Source of the DNA: Enterococcus larvae
GTDB taxonomy: Bacteria; Bacillota; Bacilli; Lactobacillales; Enterococcaceae
Direction: 5' to 3'
DNA length: 64,000 nt
NCBI RefSeq assembly: GCF_017830045.1
Contig: NZ_JAEDXU010000013.1
Span: 46,125-110,124 of the forward strand
Positions 1-8,449 of this stretch are shown here, in pieces. A model generated the notes under the pieces. It had not been told where the DNA came from and did no database searches. It was given only the letters and a program-made list of their open reading frames with translations. Made by a program: the position numbers and the translations under genes. Numbering within the stretch: the stretch's first letter is position 1; the number at the start of each line of letters is the position of its first letter.

Positions 1-1
1 C

Positions 2-763
2 ATGGGAACACCGGGAAGTGTAGATATCGAAAAAGGTACTGTGATTGGTGCATATAACCTGAATTGGACAACATTGCAATCTGTAAAAGATCAGATTGAA
101 GAAGGAACAGGAATTCCTTACGCATTGGATAACGACGCGAATGTTGCTGCTTTAGGAGAACGCTGGAAGGGTGCCGGTGAAAATGATCCTGATGTTGTCT
201 TCATCACTTTAGGAACAGGCGTCGGCGGCGGTATCGTTGCTGAAGGCAAGTTGCTTCACGGAACAGCAGGCTGTGCAGGAGAAGTGGGGCATGCGACTGT
301 TGATCCGAACGGCTTTGATTGTACCTGCGGGAAAAAAGGCTGCTTGGAAACAGTTGCCAGTGCAACAGGGGTTGTAAGACTGGCAAGAAAGCTATCTGAA
401 GAATATGCCGGCCGTTCTGAGCTGAAGCAAATGATTGATGATGGACAGGCAGTGACAAGTAAAGATGTTTTCCAATACGCTGAAAACGGTGATCCATTTG
501 CATTGATAGTTGTCGACAAGGTTTGCTTCTATCTAGGTTTGGCATTAGGAAATATCGGAAATGTACTGAACCCTTCAGCGATTGTTATCGGCGGCGGTGT
601 TTCAGCGGCGGGAGAGTTTTTACGCAGTCGTGTGGAAAAATATTTTGAAGAGTTCACATTCCCTCAAGTTCGTGAAAGTACAAAGATCAAACTGGCGGAA
701 CTAGGAAATGAAGCAGGTGTCATTGGCGCTGCTTCGTTAGCATTGAAATTTATGGAAGAATAA
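2..763 (+). CDS. glcK: ROK-family glucokinase, 3' part
   Basis: Phosphorylates glucose to glucose-6-phosphate in the cytoplasm with ATP. The reading frame is open to the window edge, so the N-terminus, with the first ATP-binding motif, lies outside; about 253 residues remain of a family length near 320. Visible are the catalytic Asp in DNDAN (residues 43-47 of the fragment), the glycine loop GTGVGGG (71-77), EVGH with a zinc-ligand His (94-97), and the ROK zinc motif CTCGKKGC (107-114). The next gene starts 15 bp downstream, so the two are probably co-transcribed. The family call is firm. Glucokinase rather than another ROK sugar kinase is the usual reading in Firmicutes for this neighbourhood. 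Confidence 0.9.
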   Translation: MGTPGSVDIEKGTVIGAYNLNWTTLQSVKDQIEEGTGIPYALDNDANVAALGERWKGAGENDPDVVFITLGTGVGGGIVAEGKLLHGTAGCAGEVGHATVDPNGFDCTCGKKGCLETVASATGVVRLARKLSEEYAGRSELKQMIDDGQAVTSKDVFQYAENGDPFALIVVDKVCFYLGLALGNIGNVLNPSAIVIGGGVSAAGEFLRSRVEKYFEEFTFPQVRESTKIKLAELGNEAGVIGAASLALKFMEE

Positions 764-777
764 GAGAGGGTTTTAAC

Positions 778-1179
778 ATGTCTGTGTTATTAGTAATCAA
801 TATTGTTTTAGGTGCGATTCTGCTGGTAATGGCAGGAAATATGCTGTATACATTTATTCTTGGAAAAACAGCAGCGAAAATGATGACAGAAGAAGAATTT
901 CGTGAAGGAATGAGAAAAGCTCAGGTCATTGATGTGAGAGAGAAGAATGAATTTGACGGCAGTCATATCTTGGGGGCACGGAATATTCCTTACTCCATGC
1001 TGAAAACAAGTATGCAGTCGATTCGTAAAGATCAGCCTGTTTATTTGTATGACCAAAGACATTCAACAAGCGTTCGCGTAGCGAGAAAGCTGAAAAAGGC
1101 CGGCTACACAGATATTTATGTACTGAAAAACGGTTTTGATAATTGGACTGGGAAAATCAAGAAAAAAGCAGTCAATTGA
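778..1179 (+). CDS. membrane-anchored rhodanese-fold protein lacking the catalytic cysteine
   Basis: 133 residues: one N-terminal transmembrane helix (about 3-28), then a rhodanese domain (about 35-130) with the typical opening VIDVRE and GSHILGARNIP. Active rhodaneses carry a Cys at the start of the loop after the central strand. Here that strand runs VYLYDQRHSTS, so Asp92 sits where Cys is expected and sulfur transfer is unlikely. The domain probably acts as a binding or scaffold module at the membrane. It lies 15 bp after the glucokinase gene with a good GAGAGG ribosome site and is followed by a terminator. The partner is unknown. Confidence 0.85.
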   Translation: MSVLLVINIVLGAILLVMAGNMLYTFILGKTAAKMMTEEEFREGMRKAQVIDVREKNEFDGSHILGARNIPYSMLKTSMQSIRKDQPVYLYDQRHSTSVRVARKLKKAGYTDIYVLKNGFDNWTGKIKKKAVN

Positions 1180-1196
1180 TAAGCGGATGATAAGCT

Positions 1197-1232
1197 GGTG
1201 CGGGGATGAAGTATAACCCCTGCACCTTTTTT
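1197..1232 (+). terminator. Rho-independent terminator after the rhodanese-like gene
   Basis: A 9-bp stem (1197-1205 with 1217-1226, one bulge and one G-U pair) is followed by a T-rich run. It ends the glucokinase/rhodanese transcription unit. Confidence 0.7.
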
Positions 1233-1356
1233 GTTTAGAGCCCATGAAAATCGTTATTCCTATTTTTTTATTCACAGCAGTACGAATTCGTTGATGGAAT
1301 GAGAAATAGTTCCTTTTTTATCATTTTGCGATACAATAGAAATAGGGGGGATCGAT

Positions 1357-1707
1357 ATGATTTCTATCAAGAGAGCCTATGAGGAACCACAGGAAGCTGA
1401 CGGGTATCGAGTGCTTGTAGACAGACTATGGCCAAGGGGGCTTTCCAAAGAACGGGCCAAAATTAATTATTGGTTGAAGGAAATTGCGCCAAGTAAAGAA
1501 TTGAGGCAATGGTTCAATCATGATCCTGAAAAATTTGACCTATTTAAAGATAAATATGAAAAGGAATTAGTTGAGAATAAAGAGGCATACGCAAAGCTTT
1601 TATCTATTGTAGCTGAAAAAGAGAATATTACTTTTATTTACAGTGCAAAAGATCAACTCATGAATAATGCCGCTGTATTAAAAGCATTTATTGAAGGCAA
1701 AAAATAG
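1357..1707 (+). CDS. DUF488 (YeaO-like) family protein
   Basis: 116 residues, full length for this small cytoplasmic family. The signature YRVLVDRLWPRG is at about 18-29, followed by the conserved WLKEIAPS and WFNHDP segments. The biochemical role is unknown. The start is an ATG after an AGGGGGG ribosome site. The next gene, a predicted FAD/NAD(P)-binding protein, starts 22 bp further on, so the two probably form an operon. Confidence 0.85.
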   Translation: MISIKRAYEEPQEADGYRVLVDRLWPRGLSKERAKINYWLKEIAPSKELRQWFNHDPEKFDLFKDKYEKELVENKEAYAKLLSIVAEKENITFIYSAKDQLMNNAAVLKAFIEGKK

Positions 1708-1729
1708 CTTGGCCAAAAGGAGGAAAAAG

Positions 1730-3571
1730 ATGAAAATCGTTATTGTTGGCGGCGGTCCGAGAGGGCTATCAGTATTGGAGCGAATTGTTGAGCACTCCAG
1801 AGATGAAAAGAATTTGAAAATCACGATGTTCGATCCTTATGGTCCGGGCGGGAAAATCTGGCGACAGGATCAACCGTTGTCTCTTTTGATGAACTCTGTT
1901 GCCTGTCAGGTCACGCTATTTACAGATGAAACATTGAGTACTAGCGGTCCGGTAGCTAAGGGACCTAATTTATATGAGTGGGCGGAGCAGTATGCAGAAG
2001 AGTATATACAAGAGTATGAAGGAGGTTCGCTGGCATTTATCAATGAAGCTAGAAATCTAGGTCCAAACGATCATTGTTCTCGAGCTTTTTATGGACTCTA
2101 TCAGAGATGGTTTTACCGCTATGTTCAAACACGAATGACGGAGCAGACCTCTGTTACCTTTTTCAATGATACGGTTCGTGCTGTTCGAATCGCTGAAGAG
2201 GGAGAAGGCTTTTTAGTTTACACAAAATCTGTTGAAATCACAGCAGATAAGGTTATTCTAGCTCTTGGGCACCAAGAAACAGAAGGAAATGAGACTGAAC
2301 AGAAGCTGGCAGCATATGCTACAGAGCATCGCCTATTTTACTCTACACCAAAAAATGCTGCTGATAATTTCTTTGACGCAGTGAAGCCTCGGCAAACTGT
2401 TTTGTTGAAGGGACTGGGATTGGCATTTTTTGATTATATGACGATGCTGACTGTGAATAGAGGCGGACGATTTCGTAGAAGAGCTGGTGTTCTGGAGTAT
2501 CAGCCATCCGGAAATGAACCGAAAATCGTTGCGGGCTCAGGCAGAGGGTTTCCTTATCATGCAAGGGGAGACAATCAGAAGAAATATGGGGAACAATATC
2601 AACCTCGTTTCCTGAAACAAAAGAACTTAAATAAATGGAAGCGGCAAGGTCATTTTTCTGCTGAACGTTTTTTTCTTCTATTAAAAAAGGAAATCGAGTT
2701 CGTTTATTATTCTGCATTGATCAAAGAGAGCTATCCTCAAACGAACCAAGCAAGATTTGCAGAAGAATTTGTCAGAAAAAAAGGGGATACGACAGTTCTG
2801 ACAAAATACAGAATCCAGCCTTCTGACTGGTGGGATTGGTCAATCATTGAGCATCCCGATGTAGAATTATCGGAATATGAAGGATTTGCTTCTTTTGTAT
2901 CTGAATATATTCGAGAGGATTGTCAGGATGCGAAAAAGGGCAACATAAAAGGACCTGTCAGCAGTGCCTTTGACAGTTTGAAGGATATGAGAGATCAGAT
3001 TCGATTTATGCTGGATCATCAGTTGTTCACCAATGAAGAATATCAGGACGTCTTCTTAAAATGGTTTGTTCCGTTGAACTCATTTCTATCGATTGGCCCG
3101 CCATTGGAACGAATGGAGGAACTACAGGCATTATTGGATGCGGGAGTTGTGACATTACTTGCACCGAATATGCAAGTCGATACAGTTGATGGTCAGTTTG
3201 TCGGTTATTCAAAGGAAGTACCTGACAAACGGTTTGCGTCGTTCTTTCTGATGGAGGCAAGAATCCCTTCCGTTGATGTTGCCAGGAGTATGAACCCGTT
3301 GATACAGCAGCTGTTGAATGAAGAGGTAGGTCGTCGTCATTCGTTGGAGCTGCCGGCACAGAGAATCTATTTCACTGGTGCAATTGATGTGGAACGCACG
3401 TCTAATCAGCTGATCGATGGGCAAGGGAATGTGATTGCTGGGTTGTTTTGCTATGGTGTCCCGACAGAAGGGATTCATTGGCTGACAGCAGCGACTGCTC
3501 GACCGGGAACGGACCCATGGAATTTACGTGAAGCAGATGAGATTGCTGAACAATTATTGATTGATAATTAA
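1730..3571 (+). CDS. FAD/NAD(P)-binding protein (NAD_binding_9-like)
   Basis: 613 residues. The N-terminus is a Rossmann dinucleotide-binding motif, IVIVGGGPRGLSVLERI, and a second nucleotide region is near VILALGHQ. The C-terminal half contains the conserved end IDGQGNVIAGLFCYGVP and GIHWLTAATARPG typical of this family of putative flavin oxidoreductases. The ATG at 1730 is chosen because AAAGGAGG stands directly before it; an in-frame TTG at 1691 has no ribosome site and lies inside the previous gene. No membrane segments are seen. The substrate cannot be read from sequence. The gene is probably co-transcribed with the DUF488 gene. Confidence 0.85.
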   Translation: MKIVIVGGGPRGLSVLERIVEHSRDEKNLKITMFDPYGPGGKIWRQDQPLSLLMNSVACQVTLFTDETLSTSGPVAKGPNLYEWAEQYAEEYIQEYEGGSLAFINEARNLGPNDHCSRAFYGLYQRWFYRYVQTRMTEQTSVTFFNDTVRAVRIAEEGEGFLVYTKSVEITADKVILALGHQETEGNETEQKLAAYATEHRLFYSTPKNAADNFFDAVKPRQTVLLKGLGLAFFDYMTMLTVNRGGRFRRRAGVLEYQPSGNEPKIVAGSGRGFPYHARGDNQKKYGEQYQPRFLKQKNLNKWKRQGHFSAERFFLLLKKEIEFVYYSALIKESYPQTNQARFAEEFVRKKGDTTVLTKYRIQPSDWWDWSIIEHPDVELSEYEGFASFVSEYIREDCQDAKKGNIKGPVSSAFDSLKDMRDQIRFMLDHQLFTNEEYQDVFLKWFVPLNSFLSIGPPLERMEELQALLDAGVVTLLAPNMQVDTVDGQFVGYSKEVPDKRFASFFLMEARIPSVDVARSMNPLIQQLLNEEVGRRHSLELPAQRIYFTGAIDVERTSNQLIDGQGNVIAGLFCYGVPTEGIHWLTAATARPGTDPWNLREADEIAEQLLIDN

Positions 3572-3613
3572 AAAAGCTAAAGCAACTCAACGCTGAGCTG
3601 CTTTAGCTTTTTT
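3572..3613. terminator. bidirectional terminator
   Basis: A 10-bp perfect stem (3575-3584 with 3599-3608) is flanked by an A-run and a T-run. It lies between the convergent FAD-protein gene (plus strand) and the DUF3042 gene (minus strand) and can serve both. Confidence 0.85.
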
Positions 3614-3639
3614 GCTGAAATCATTTAGAGGTTCTGCTG

Positions 3640-3807
3640 TTAACGGGCGATCCGTTTACGCATTGCTTTTTTACGATTTTGTTCGATCATGTCTTCTTTT
3701 TCTTCGATAGGATCGATCACTGTTTTCTTCACAGTAAAAGCAAGACCGGCAATCGCAGCAACTGTTGCGGCAGTTCCCACCAGTAGACCAGAAACAAATT
3801 TTTTCAT
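3640..3807 (-). CDS. DUF3042 family small membrane protein
   Basis: 55 residues read on the minus strand. The sequence begins MKKFVSGLLVGTAATVAAIA, one short N-terminal hydrophobic helix with a KK start, and continues as a charged helix containing IDPIEEKEDM and ending in KKAMRKRIAR. The helix-plus-basic-tail layout and length match the DUF3042 family of Lactobacillales as I remember it. Function is unknown. A GGAGAGG ribosome site precedes the ATG. It is transcribed towards the terminator it shares with the FAD-protein gene. Confidence 0.8.
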   Translation of the reverse strand: MKKFVSGLLVGTAATVAAIAGLAFTVKKTVIDPIEEKEDMIEQNRKKAMRKRIAR

Positions 3808-3986
3808 AACTATCCTCTCCTCTGTAAAAAATAATTCTACTTACTAATCATTATGAACCAAAACAGAAAAAAAGCCAACTGTTAAGTGAGTAAGACTGTT
3901 ATTTTAGTAAATATCTTTGGAATGAAAATAATTAGAAAACATGAGATAATCTTCTATAGATGAATTTTAAAGAATGGCGGGAATAA

Positions 3987-5261
3987 ATGATGAAGCTCAA
4001 TCAAGTAATGGACGATTTTATTACAATAGCTATTCAGTCAGGCGGCTGGATGGAGTTGGATCGGTTATATTTGAAAAATAGACTATTAACGATGATCGGC
4101 GGGAAAACTCCTGATAGCGACTATGAAACGGAGTATGACTCAACCTCTGCGGATAGCTTGTCAGACTCTTTAGTTGATTATGCTGTTACACAAAGCAATA
4201 TCACAGATAATCGAAAGGAGCGGGAGTATTTAAAGGTGCAGCTGCTGGATTTGTTAGCGCCGCCTCCTTCTGTTGTGAATGCGTTCTTTGCGCAGCACTA
4301 TTCCAAGAGTCCGGAAGAAGCAACCGATTATTTTTATGAACTGAATAAACGCAGCAGCTATATCAAAAGCCCAAATATGTTAAAGGAATATCGATACAGC
4401 ACGAAGTATGGAAACTTCCTTCTTCGAGTAGTCACGGATGATTGGGAAACTGAGGTATCTGAGCAAGCATTAATAATGAAAGAAAACGACTATCCAAAGT
4501 GCATGTACTGCTTTGAGAATGAGGGACTGTGTGAAGAAGGAACGCTAGCTGTTCCTGGAAGAAGGCTGATTCGAATGAATGTAGCTGGTGAGAGCTGGGG
4601 CTTTCAATTCGCACAAGCGGAAGAATATCAGGAAAAGTTCATTATTTCTTCTGAGAAGCATCAGTCAATGACTATAGATGAGCCCAGTATCGCTCGAATG
4701 ACACAGCTGTTGGATATCTTTCCACAGTATTTCATCTGTTTAGCAGCTGAAGGTCGAAATGATCATGGATTTTATGAGGGAGGAAGAGAAGAGCTTCCAA
4801 TAGCACAGGCTGTCATCGATCAATATATTGAACTAAAAGAATTTCCGTTGATGAACATCGGCTCTCTCATCTGGCCATTTCCGGCTATTCGTTTACAAAG
4901 TCCAAATGCTGAAGATATCCCGAGAGGAATTGCTCATGTTCTTAGTAAATGGCAACAGAATTTTAAAACAAAAATCCAAATAAGCAGTGTGATTCTTGGC
5001 CGGAAAAAGGAAAACCTTTATGAATTTGATCTTCTGCTTCTCTCAGAAGAGCAGAAAAAGGTTATCAGTTATCAAGGGAATGTATTATTGGCTCAAAAAG
5101 AGTTTGAAAAATTAGCAAATACTTCCGAGCTGGATCAAAAGAAGGCAGCAGACCAAGTGATCGATCAGCATATTTCTCTGATGAAATCATGGTCGCCAGT
5201 TGAAAATGGGCAGCTGCTGCAAGAGAACTTTGAAACTTTCTTAATCAGCTTGGAACAATGA
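3987..5261 (+). CDS. degenerate class II GalT (UDP-glucose-hexose-1-P uridylyltransferase) homologue
   Basis: 424 residues against about 490 for bacterial class II GalT. The N-terminal helical region (LDRLYLKNRLL), PPPSVVNAFF, DYFYELNKRSSYIK, the metal-type CMYC motif (172-175), and WGFQF all align with GalT. The catalytic loop does not. Where active enzymes read about DLPIVGGSILSHDHYQGG, this protein goes from FPQYFICLAAEG to RNDHGFYEGG (257-266), losing roughly eight residues, the first His and the Gln. The segment normally reading GHPARSNHR is also changed. Galactose-1-phosphate uridylylation is therefore doubtful. No gal genes are nearby. The frame is intact, so the gene may be kept for another role. 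Confidence 0.75.
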   Translation: MMKLNQVMDDFITIAIQSGGWMELDRLYLKNRLLTMIGGKTPDSDYETEYDSTSADSLSDSLVDYAVTQSNITDNRKEREYLKVQLLDLLAPPPSVVNAFFAQHYSKSPEEATDYFYELNKRSSYIKSPNMLKEYRYSTKYGNFLLRVVTDDWETEVSEQALIMKENDYPKCMYCFENEGLCEEGTLAVPGRRLIRMNVAGESWGFQFAQAEEYQEKFIISSEKHQSMTIDEPSIARMTQLLDIFPQYFICLAAEGRNDHGFYEGGREELPIAQAVIDQYIELKEFPLMNIGSLIWPFPAIRLQSPNAEDIPRGIAHVLSKWQQNFKTKIQISSVILGRKKENLYEFDLLLLSEEQKKVISYQGNVLLAQKEFEKLANTSELDQKKAADQVIDQHISLMKSWSPVENGQLLQENFETFLISLEQ

Positions 5262-5342
5262 AAGCTATGGAAAAAATAGTATTCATGTGAGTGTCCGTTA
5301 TTGTTTAATAATAAAGATAATCTACCTTTCTCTTCTATATAA

Positions 5343-5507
5343 TGATATACTATTCGAGTAACACTATTTTTGACTAACTGGGATATGATTGAACACGAAG
5401 GGGCAACTACCTCTAATTTTATGGTATTGATGGTTGTTAGTATTGTTAAAATCAAGAGGCAGAAACAACATGTTCGATTGGTTTCCTCAAAAAAAAAGGA
5501 GATTTTT
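5343..5507 (+). promoter_or_regulatory. extended -10 promoter and about 150-nt leader
   Basis: TGATATACT at 5343-5351 fits an extended -10 element and stands before the YiaA/B-like gene. The leader to the start codon at 5508 has no convincing ORF of its own and no riboswitch I recognise. It ends in an AAAGGAG ribosome site. Confidence 0.35.
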
Positions 5508-5780
5508 ATGAAAAAGAAAGCGTACAGAAACACACCGGCATTCATGTTTATGAGTTGGGGATCATTTGCAATTTTTCTAGCACTTATGTTGGTAGGCCTA
5601 TACACATTGAAAGAGCCGTTGATGGTAAAAGGCTACTACCTAATGGGATCAGTAGGTCTGATTTCATCATCATTTACTCTGGCAAAAGTGATCAGAGATA
5701 ATCAAGAAGATGAAGAACGCTATAACCAAATGTTCCGTGCAATGGATGAGACGACGAATAAAGACGAAACATCTGTATAA
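5508..5780 (+). CDS. YiaA/YiaB-type two-helix membrane protein
   Basis: 90 residues with two transmembrane helices (about 13-33 and 43-62), the conserved pattern NTPAFMFMSWGSF and KGYYLMGSVGLISSSFTLAKVIRD, and a charged cytoplasmic tail. This is the YiaAB two-helix domain, of unknown function. The ATG at 5508 is chosen because a strong AAAAGGAG site precedes it and the domain begins there; an in-frame start at 5370 would add 46 residues of low-quality leader sequence. It is monocistronic between its promoter and a terminator. Confidence 0.8.
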   Translation: MKKKAYRNTPAFMFMSWGSFAIFLALMLVGLYTLKEPLMVKGYYLMGSVGLISSSFTLAKVIRDNQEDEERYNQMFRAMDETTNKDETSV

Positions 5781-5793
5781 TTATAGTAAAGTG

Positions 5794-5833
5794 AAGGCAG
5801 TCAAATTCCATGTGAGGATTTTGGCTGCCTTTA
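5794..5833 (+). terminator. probable terminator after the YiaA/B-like gene
   Basis: A 12-bp stem (5794-5805 with 5820-5831, one G-U pair) with a 14-nt loop, followed by a short T-run. Confidence 0.55.
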
Positions 5834-6029
5834 GTCATTCTCAGAGCTAGCAGCTGTAAGAGCAATTGCTTAGTAATCACGGAAGAACTGCTGAATATAT
5901 TTAGAAAGTCGACTATTCAGGGATTAATTTTTGTTCATTTAGTTAATACAGCTTATGAATGTTTTTAATGATTAAATCATGAAAATCACGTATAATAGTA
6001 CATAGCGAAATTTCAGAGGAGGGTATAAT

Positions 6030-7799
6030 ATGGCATATCAGGCACTGTATCGTGTGTGGAGATCTCAGCGATTTGAGGATATTGTCGGTCAAAAGGCAGT
6101 CACTCAGACATTGAAAAATGCAATTATGCAGCATAAGACTTCACATGCTTATTTGTTTACTGGTCCCCGGGGAACAGGGAAGACCAGTGCAGCCAAAATT
6201 TTTGCCAAGGCAATCAACTGTCCCAACAGCGTTGATGGAGAGCCCTGTAATGAATGCACTATCTGTAAAGAGATCACTGAAGGGCGCCTGAATGATGTGA
6301 TTGAGATTGATGCGGCTAGTAACAACGGTGTCGAGGAAATCCGAGATATTCGTGACAAGGCAAAATATGCGCCGACACAAGCAGAATACAAGATATATAT
6401 CGTAGATGAGGTCCATATGCTGTCAACTGGAGCGTTTAATGCGTTACTGAAGACACTGGAAGAACCTCCTAAGAATGTTATTTTCATTTTGGCTACAACT
6501 GAACCACATAAAATTCCGTTGACGATCATTTCGAGAACACAGCGCTTTGATTTTAAACGGATCGGGACACAGGATATTGTTGACCATTTGGCCCATATCC
6601 TAATAGATAGCTCTTTGAAATATGAGGAACAGGCGTTGTACACGATTGCTCGAGCGGCAGAAGGCGGAATGCGGGATGCTTTGAGCATTTTAGATCAGGC
6701 GCTTTCCTTCAGCGAAGATGAGGTGACGCTTGCGGATGCGCTTCAAGTAACTGGGAGTTTAACCTTTGAGATGATGGACCGCTATATCTCAGCCTGCTTG
6801 TCAGGAGATGTTGAACAAGGGTTAGAGACCTTGGAGGTCATTTTGAATTCTGGTACAGAAGCAAGTCGCTTCTTAGAAGATATTTTGTTGTACTGCCGAG
6901 ACTTACTGATGTATCAGCAAGCTCCTAAGCTGCTGGAGGGGAAAACGGGCACTATCACAGATGCATTCAAGGATTTAGCTAAACAGACAGCGCCGGAGAG
7001 GATTTATCAGCTGATACAGATTTTAAGTGATACTCAAAATGAGATTCGGTTTACCAATCACGCGACGATCTATTTGGAAGTAGGGACTGTGAAGCTCGCT
7101 CAGGGAAATCGTTCTATTGTATCAACGACAGCTGTTTCGCCAGCGACAGGTGCAGCTGATCCGGAAGCAGTTACTGAACTGAAGGCACAAATTCAAAAGC
7201 TGCAGCAGGAAGTCGAGCTTCTTAAAAAGAATGGCGCTGCTCCAGCTCAGGAGACAGCTAAAGCACCTGCACGTCAACAAGCAGCAAACCGTAATAGCTT
7301 GAAGATTCCTACAGAACGTGTGTATCAAGTACTTAGAGATGCAACACGCGAACATTTGATAAAGGTCAAGGATGTCTGGGAAGACTTGTTGCAGATGATG
7401 TCTGTGACGCAACGGGCAATGCTGAAGGCAAGCGAGCCGGTTGCAGGGAGCCCGACAAGTATCGTTCTAGCCTTTGACTATGAGATTGTCTGTGCGAGAG
7501 CTTCAGGAGATGATGAAATCCAACTGGCTATTCAAAATAACCTTAGTAAGCTGATCGACTATGCGCCAACAATCGTCTGCATTACCAGAGACAGCTGGCC
7601 GAACCTTCGTAAAACCTTTATTCAGCAGAATAAGGATGGACAATCAGAGACGCCGGAAGTCGACGTACTTGAAGCGGAAGGGGATATTCAGTTGATAGCA
7701 GAAGATTCAGAAGAGAATGATTCTGCTAGTCGTCAGGAAATCGTTGATGAGGCGGTAACGATGTTTGGCTCAGAGATTGTAGAAGTTGTAAACGATTAG
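6030..7799 (+). CDS. dnaX: DNA polymerase III subunits gamma and tau
   Basis: Clamp-loader ATPase of the replicative polymerase, 589 residues. Seen in order: Walker A GPRGTGKT (45-52), the four-Cys zinc module with C64, C73, C76 and C79, Walker B region IVDEVHML, the sensor/arginine-finger segment ISRTQRFDF, the collar domain, then a linker rich in Ala, Gln and Pro followed by a C-terminal tau-like part. I saw no slippery A-run with a following stop that would indicate programmed gamma production. The start ATG follows GAGGAGGG. The next gene is ebfC, as in most Firmicutes. A TATAAT at 5991-5996 may be its -10 box, though no clear -35 was found. Confidence 0.97.
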   Translation: MAYQALYRVWRSQRFEDIVGQKAVTQTLKNAIMQHKTSHAYLFTGPRGTGKTSAAKIFAKAINCPNSVDGEPCNECTICKEITEGRLNDVIEIDAASNNGVEEIRDIRDKAKYAPTQAEYKIYIVDEVHMLSTGAFNALLKTLEEPPKNVIFILATTEPHKIPLTIISRTQRFDFKRIGTQDIVDHLAHILIDSSLKYEEQALYTIARAAEGGMRDALSILDQALSFSEDEVTLADALQVTGSLTFEMMDRYISACLSGDVEQGLETLEVILNSGTEASRFLEDILLYCRDLLMYQQAPKLLEGKTGTITDAFKDLAKQTAPERIYQLIQILSDTQNEIRFTNHATIYLEVGTVKLAQGNRSIVSTTAVSPATGAADPEAVTELKAQIQKLQQEVELLKKNGAAPAQETAKAPARQQAANRNSLKIPTERVYQVLRDATREHLIKVKDVWEDLLQMMSVTQRAMLKASEPVAGSPTSIVLAFDYEIVCARASGDDEIQLAIQNNLSKLIDYAPTIVCITRDSWPNLRKTFIQQNKDGQSETPEVDVLEAEGDIQLIAEDSEENDSASRQEIVDEAVTMFGSEIVEVVND

Positions 7800-7884
7800 A
7801 CGACAGGAGATTTATATACTCGTTTAATAAACTTATAATAGATTTAAAAAAGTAATTGATGGATAAGAGAAGGAGACAAGAGAT

Positions 7885-8199
7885 ATGATGCGTGGAATGG
7901 GAAATATGCAAGGCATGATGAAGCAGGTACAAAAAATGCAGAAAGAAATGGAACAGGCTCAAGCTGCATTAAATGAAAAGGAATTTATTGGGGAGGCAAC
8001 GAACCAGCTTGTAACAGCTATTTTCACAGGCGACAAACGATTGAAGGATATGACAATCAAAGAAGAGATTGTAGATGCAGACGATGTTGAAATGCTTCAG
8101 GATTTAATCGTTATGGCTGTTAATGACGGATTAGTAAAAATCGAAAAAGAAACAGAAGCAACTATGGGCAAATATACAAAAGGCTTGCCGGGCTTCTAA
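7885..8199 (+). CDS. ebfC: YbaB/EbfC family nucleoid-associated protein
   Basis: 104 residues. Small DNA-binding dimeric protein coded next to dnaX and normally followed by recR. The N-terminus is rich in Met and Gln ([21 protein letters not shown]), forming the long helix of the family, followed by the core with [17 protein letters not shown]. The start at 7885 follows AGAAGGAG. Here recR is not next: a terminator follows, and about 11 kb of other genes separate the two. Confidence 0.93.
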   Translation: MMRGMGNMQGMMKQVQKMQKEMEQAQAALNEKEFIGEATNQLVTAIFTGDKRLKDMTIKEEIVDADDVEMLQDLIVMAVNDGLVKIEKETEATMGKYTKGLPGF

Positions 8200-8211
8200 T
8201 AGATAGAGTAG

Positions 8212-8248
8212 AAGAACGTGAGACTGATTTTGTCTCACGTTCTTTTTT
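8212..8248 (+). terminator. terminator after dnaX-ebfC
   Basis: A 13-bp perfect stem (8212-8224 with 8232-8244) followed by T6. It separates ebfC from the inserted region. Confidence 0.9.
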
Positions 8249-8373
8249 ATTACTAAGGGCAGATGCTGTATCACCTGATATCACACCTTACTTTGCTGAC
8301 GAGACTCAAGGCTTCGTGATAAGAGTGGAATAATGATGAATTTATCTTTTATAAAATAAAATTAAATAAATGG

Positions 8374-8404
8374 TTGACTCATACCTAAGGGAACGGTTTA
8401 AAGT
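8374..8404 (+). promoter_or_regulatory. MerR-type promoter with 19-bp spacer
   Basis: TTGACT at 8374-8379 and TAAAGT at 8399-8404 are separated by 19 bp, the over-long spacing characteristic of promoters remodelled by MerR proteins. The spacer contains ACCTAAGG...CGGT, a loose dyad. It stands directly before a MerR-family gene, so autoregulation is the natural inference. Confidence 0.55.
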
Positions 8405-8449
8405 ATAAGTAAGCTAGCGATGAGACATAATAGAAAGAAGGAGTAGGAC

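Noticed and set aside
1691..1729. In-frame TTG start 13 codons upstream for the FAD/NAD(P) protein
   Set aside because: Lies inside the DUF488 gene without ribosome site; AAAGGAGG directly precedes the ATG at 1730.
5370..5507. 46-codon N-terminal extension of the YiaA/B-like protein
   Set aside because: No ribosome site and no family similarity; a strong site precedes 5508.
6149..6688. 179-codon ORF opposite dnaX
   Set aside because: Antisense shadow of a conserved gene; no start signal or domain.
6950..7300. Programmed frameshift for gamma subunit in dnaX
   Set aside because: No A-rich slippery heptamer followed by an early stop was found in this part.
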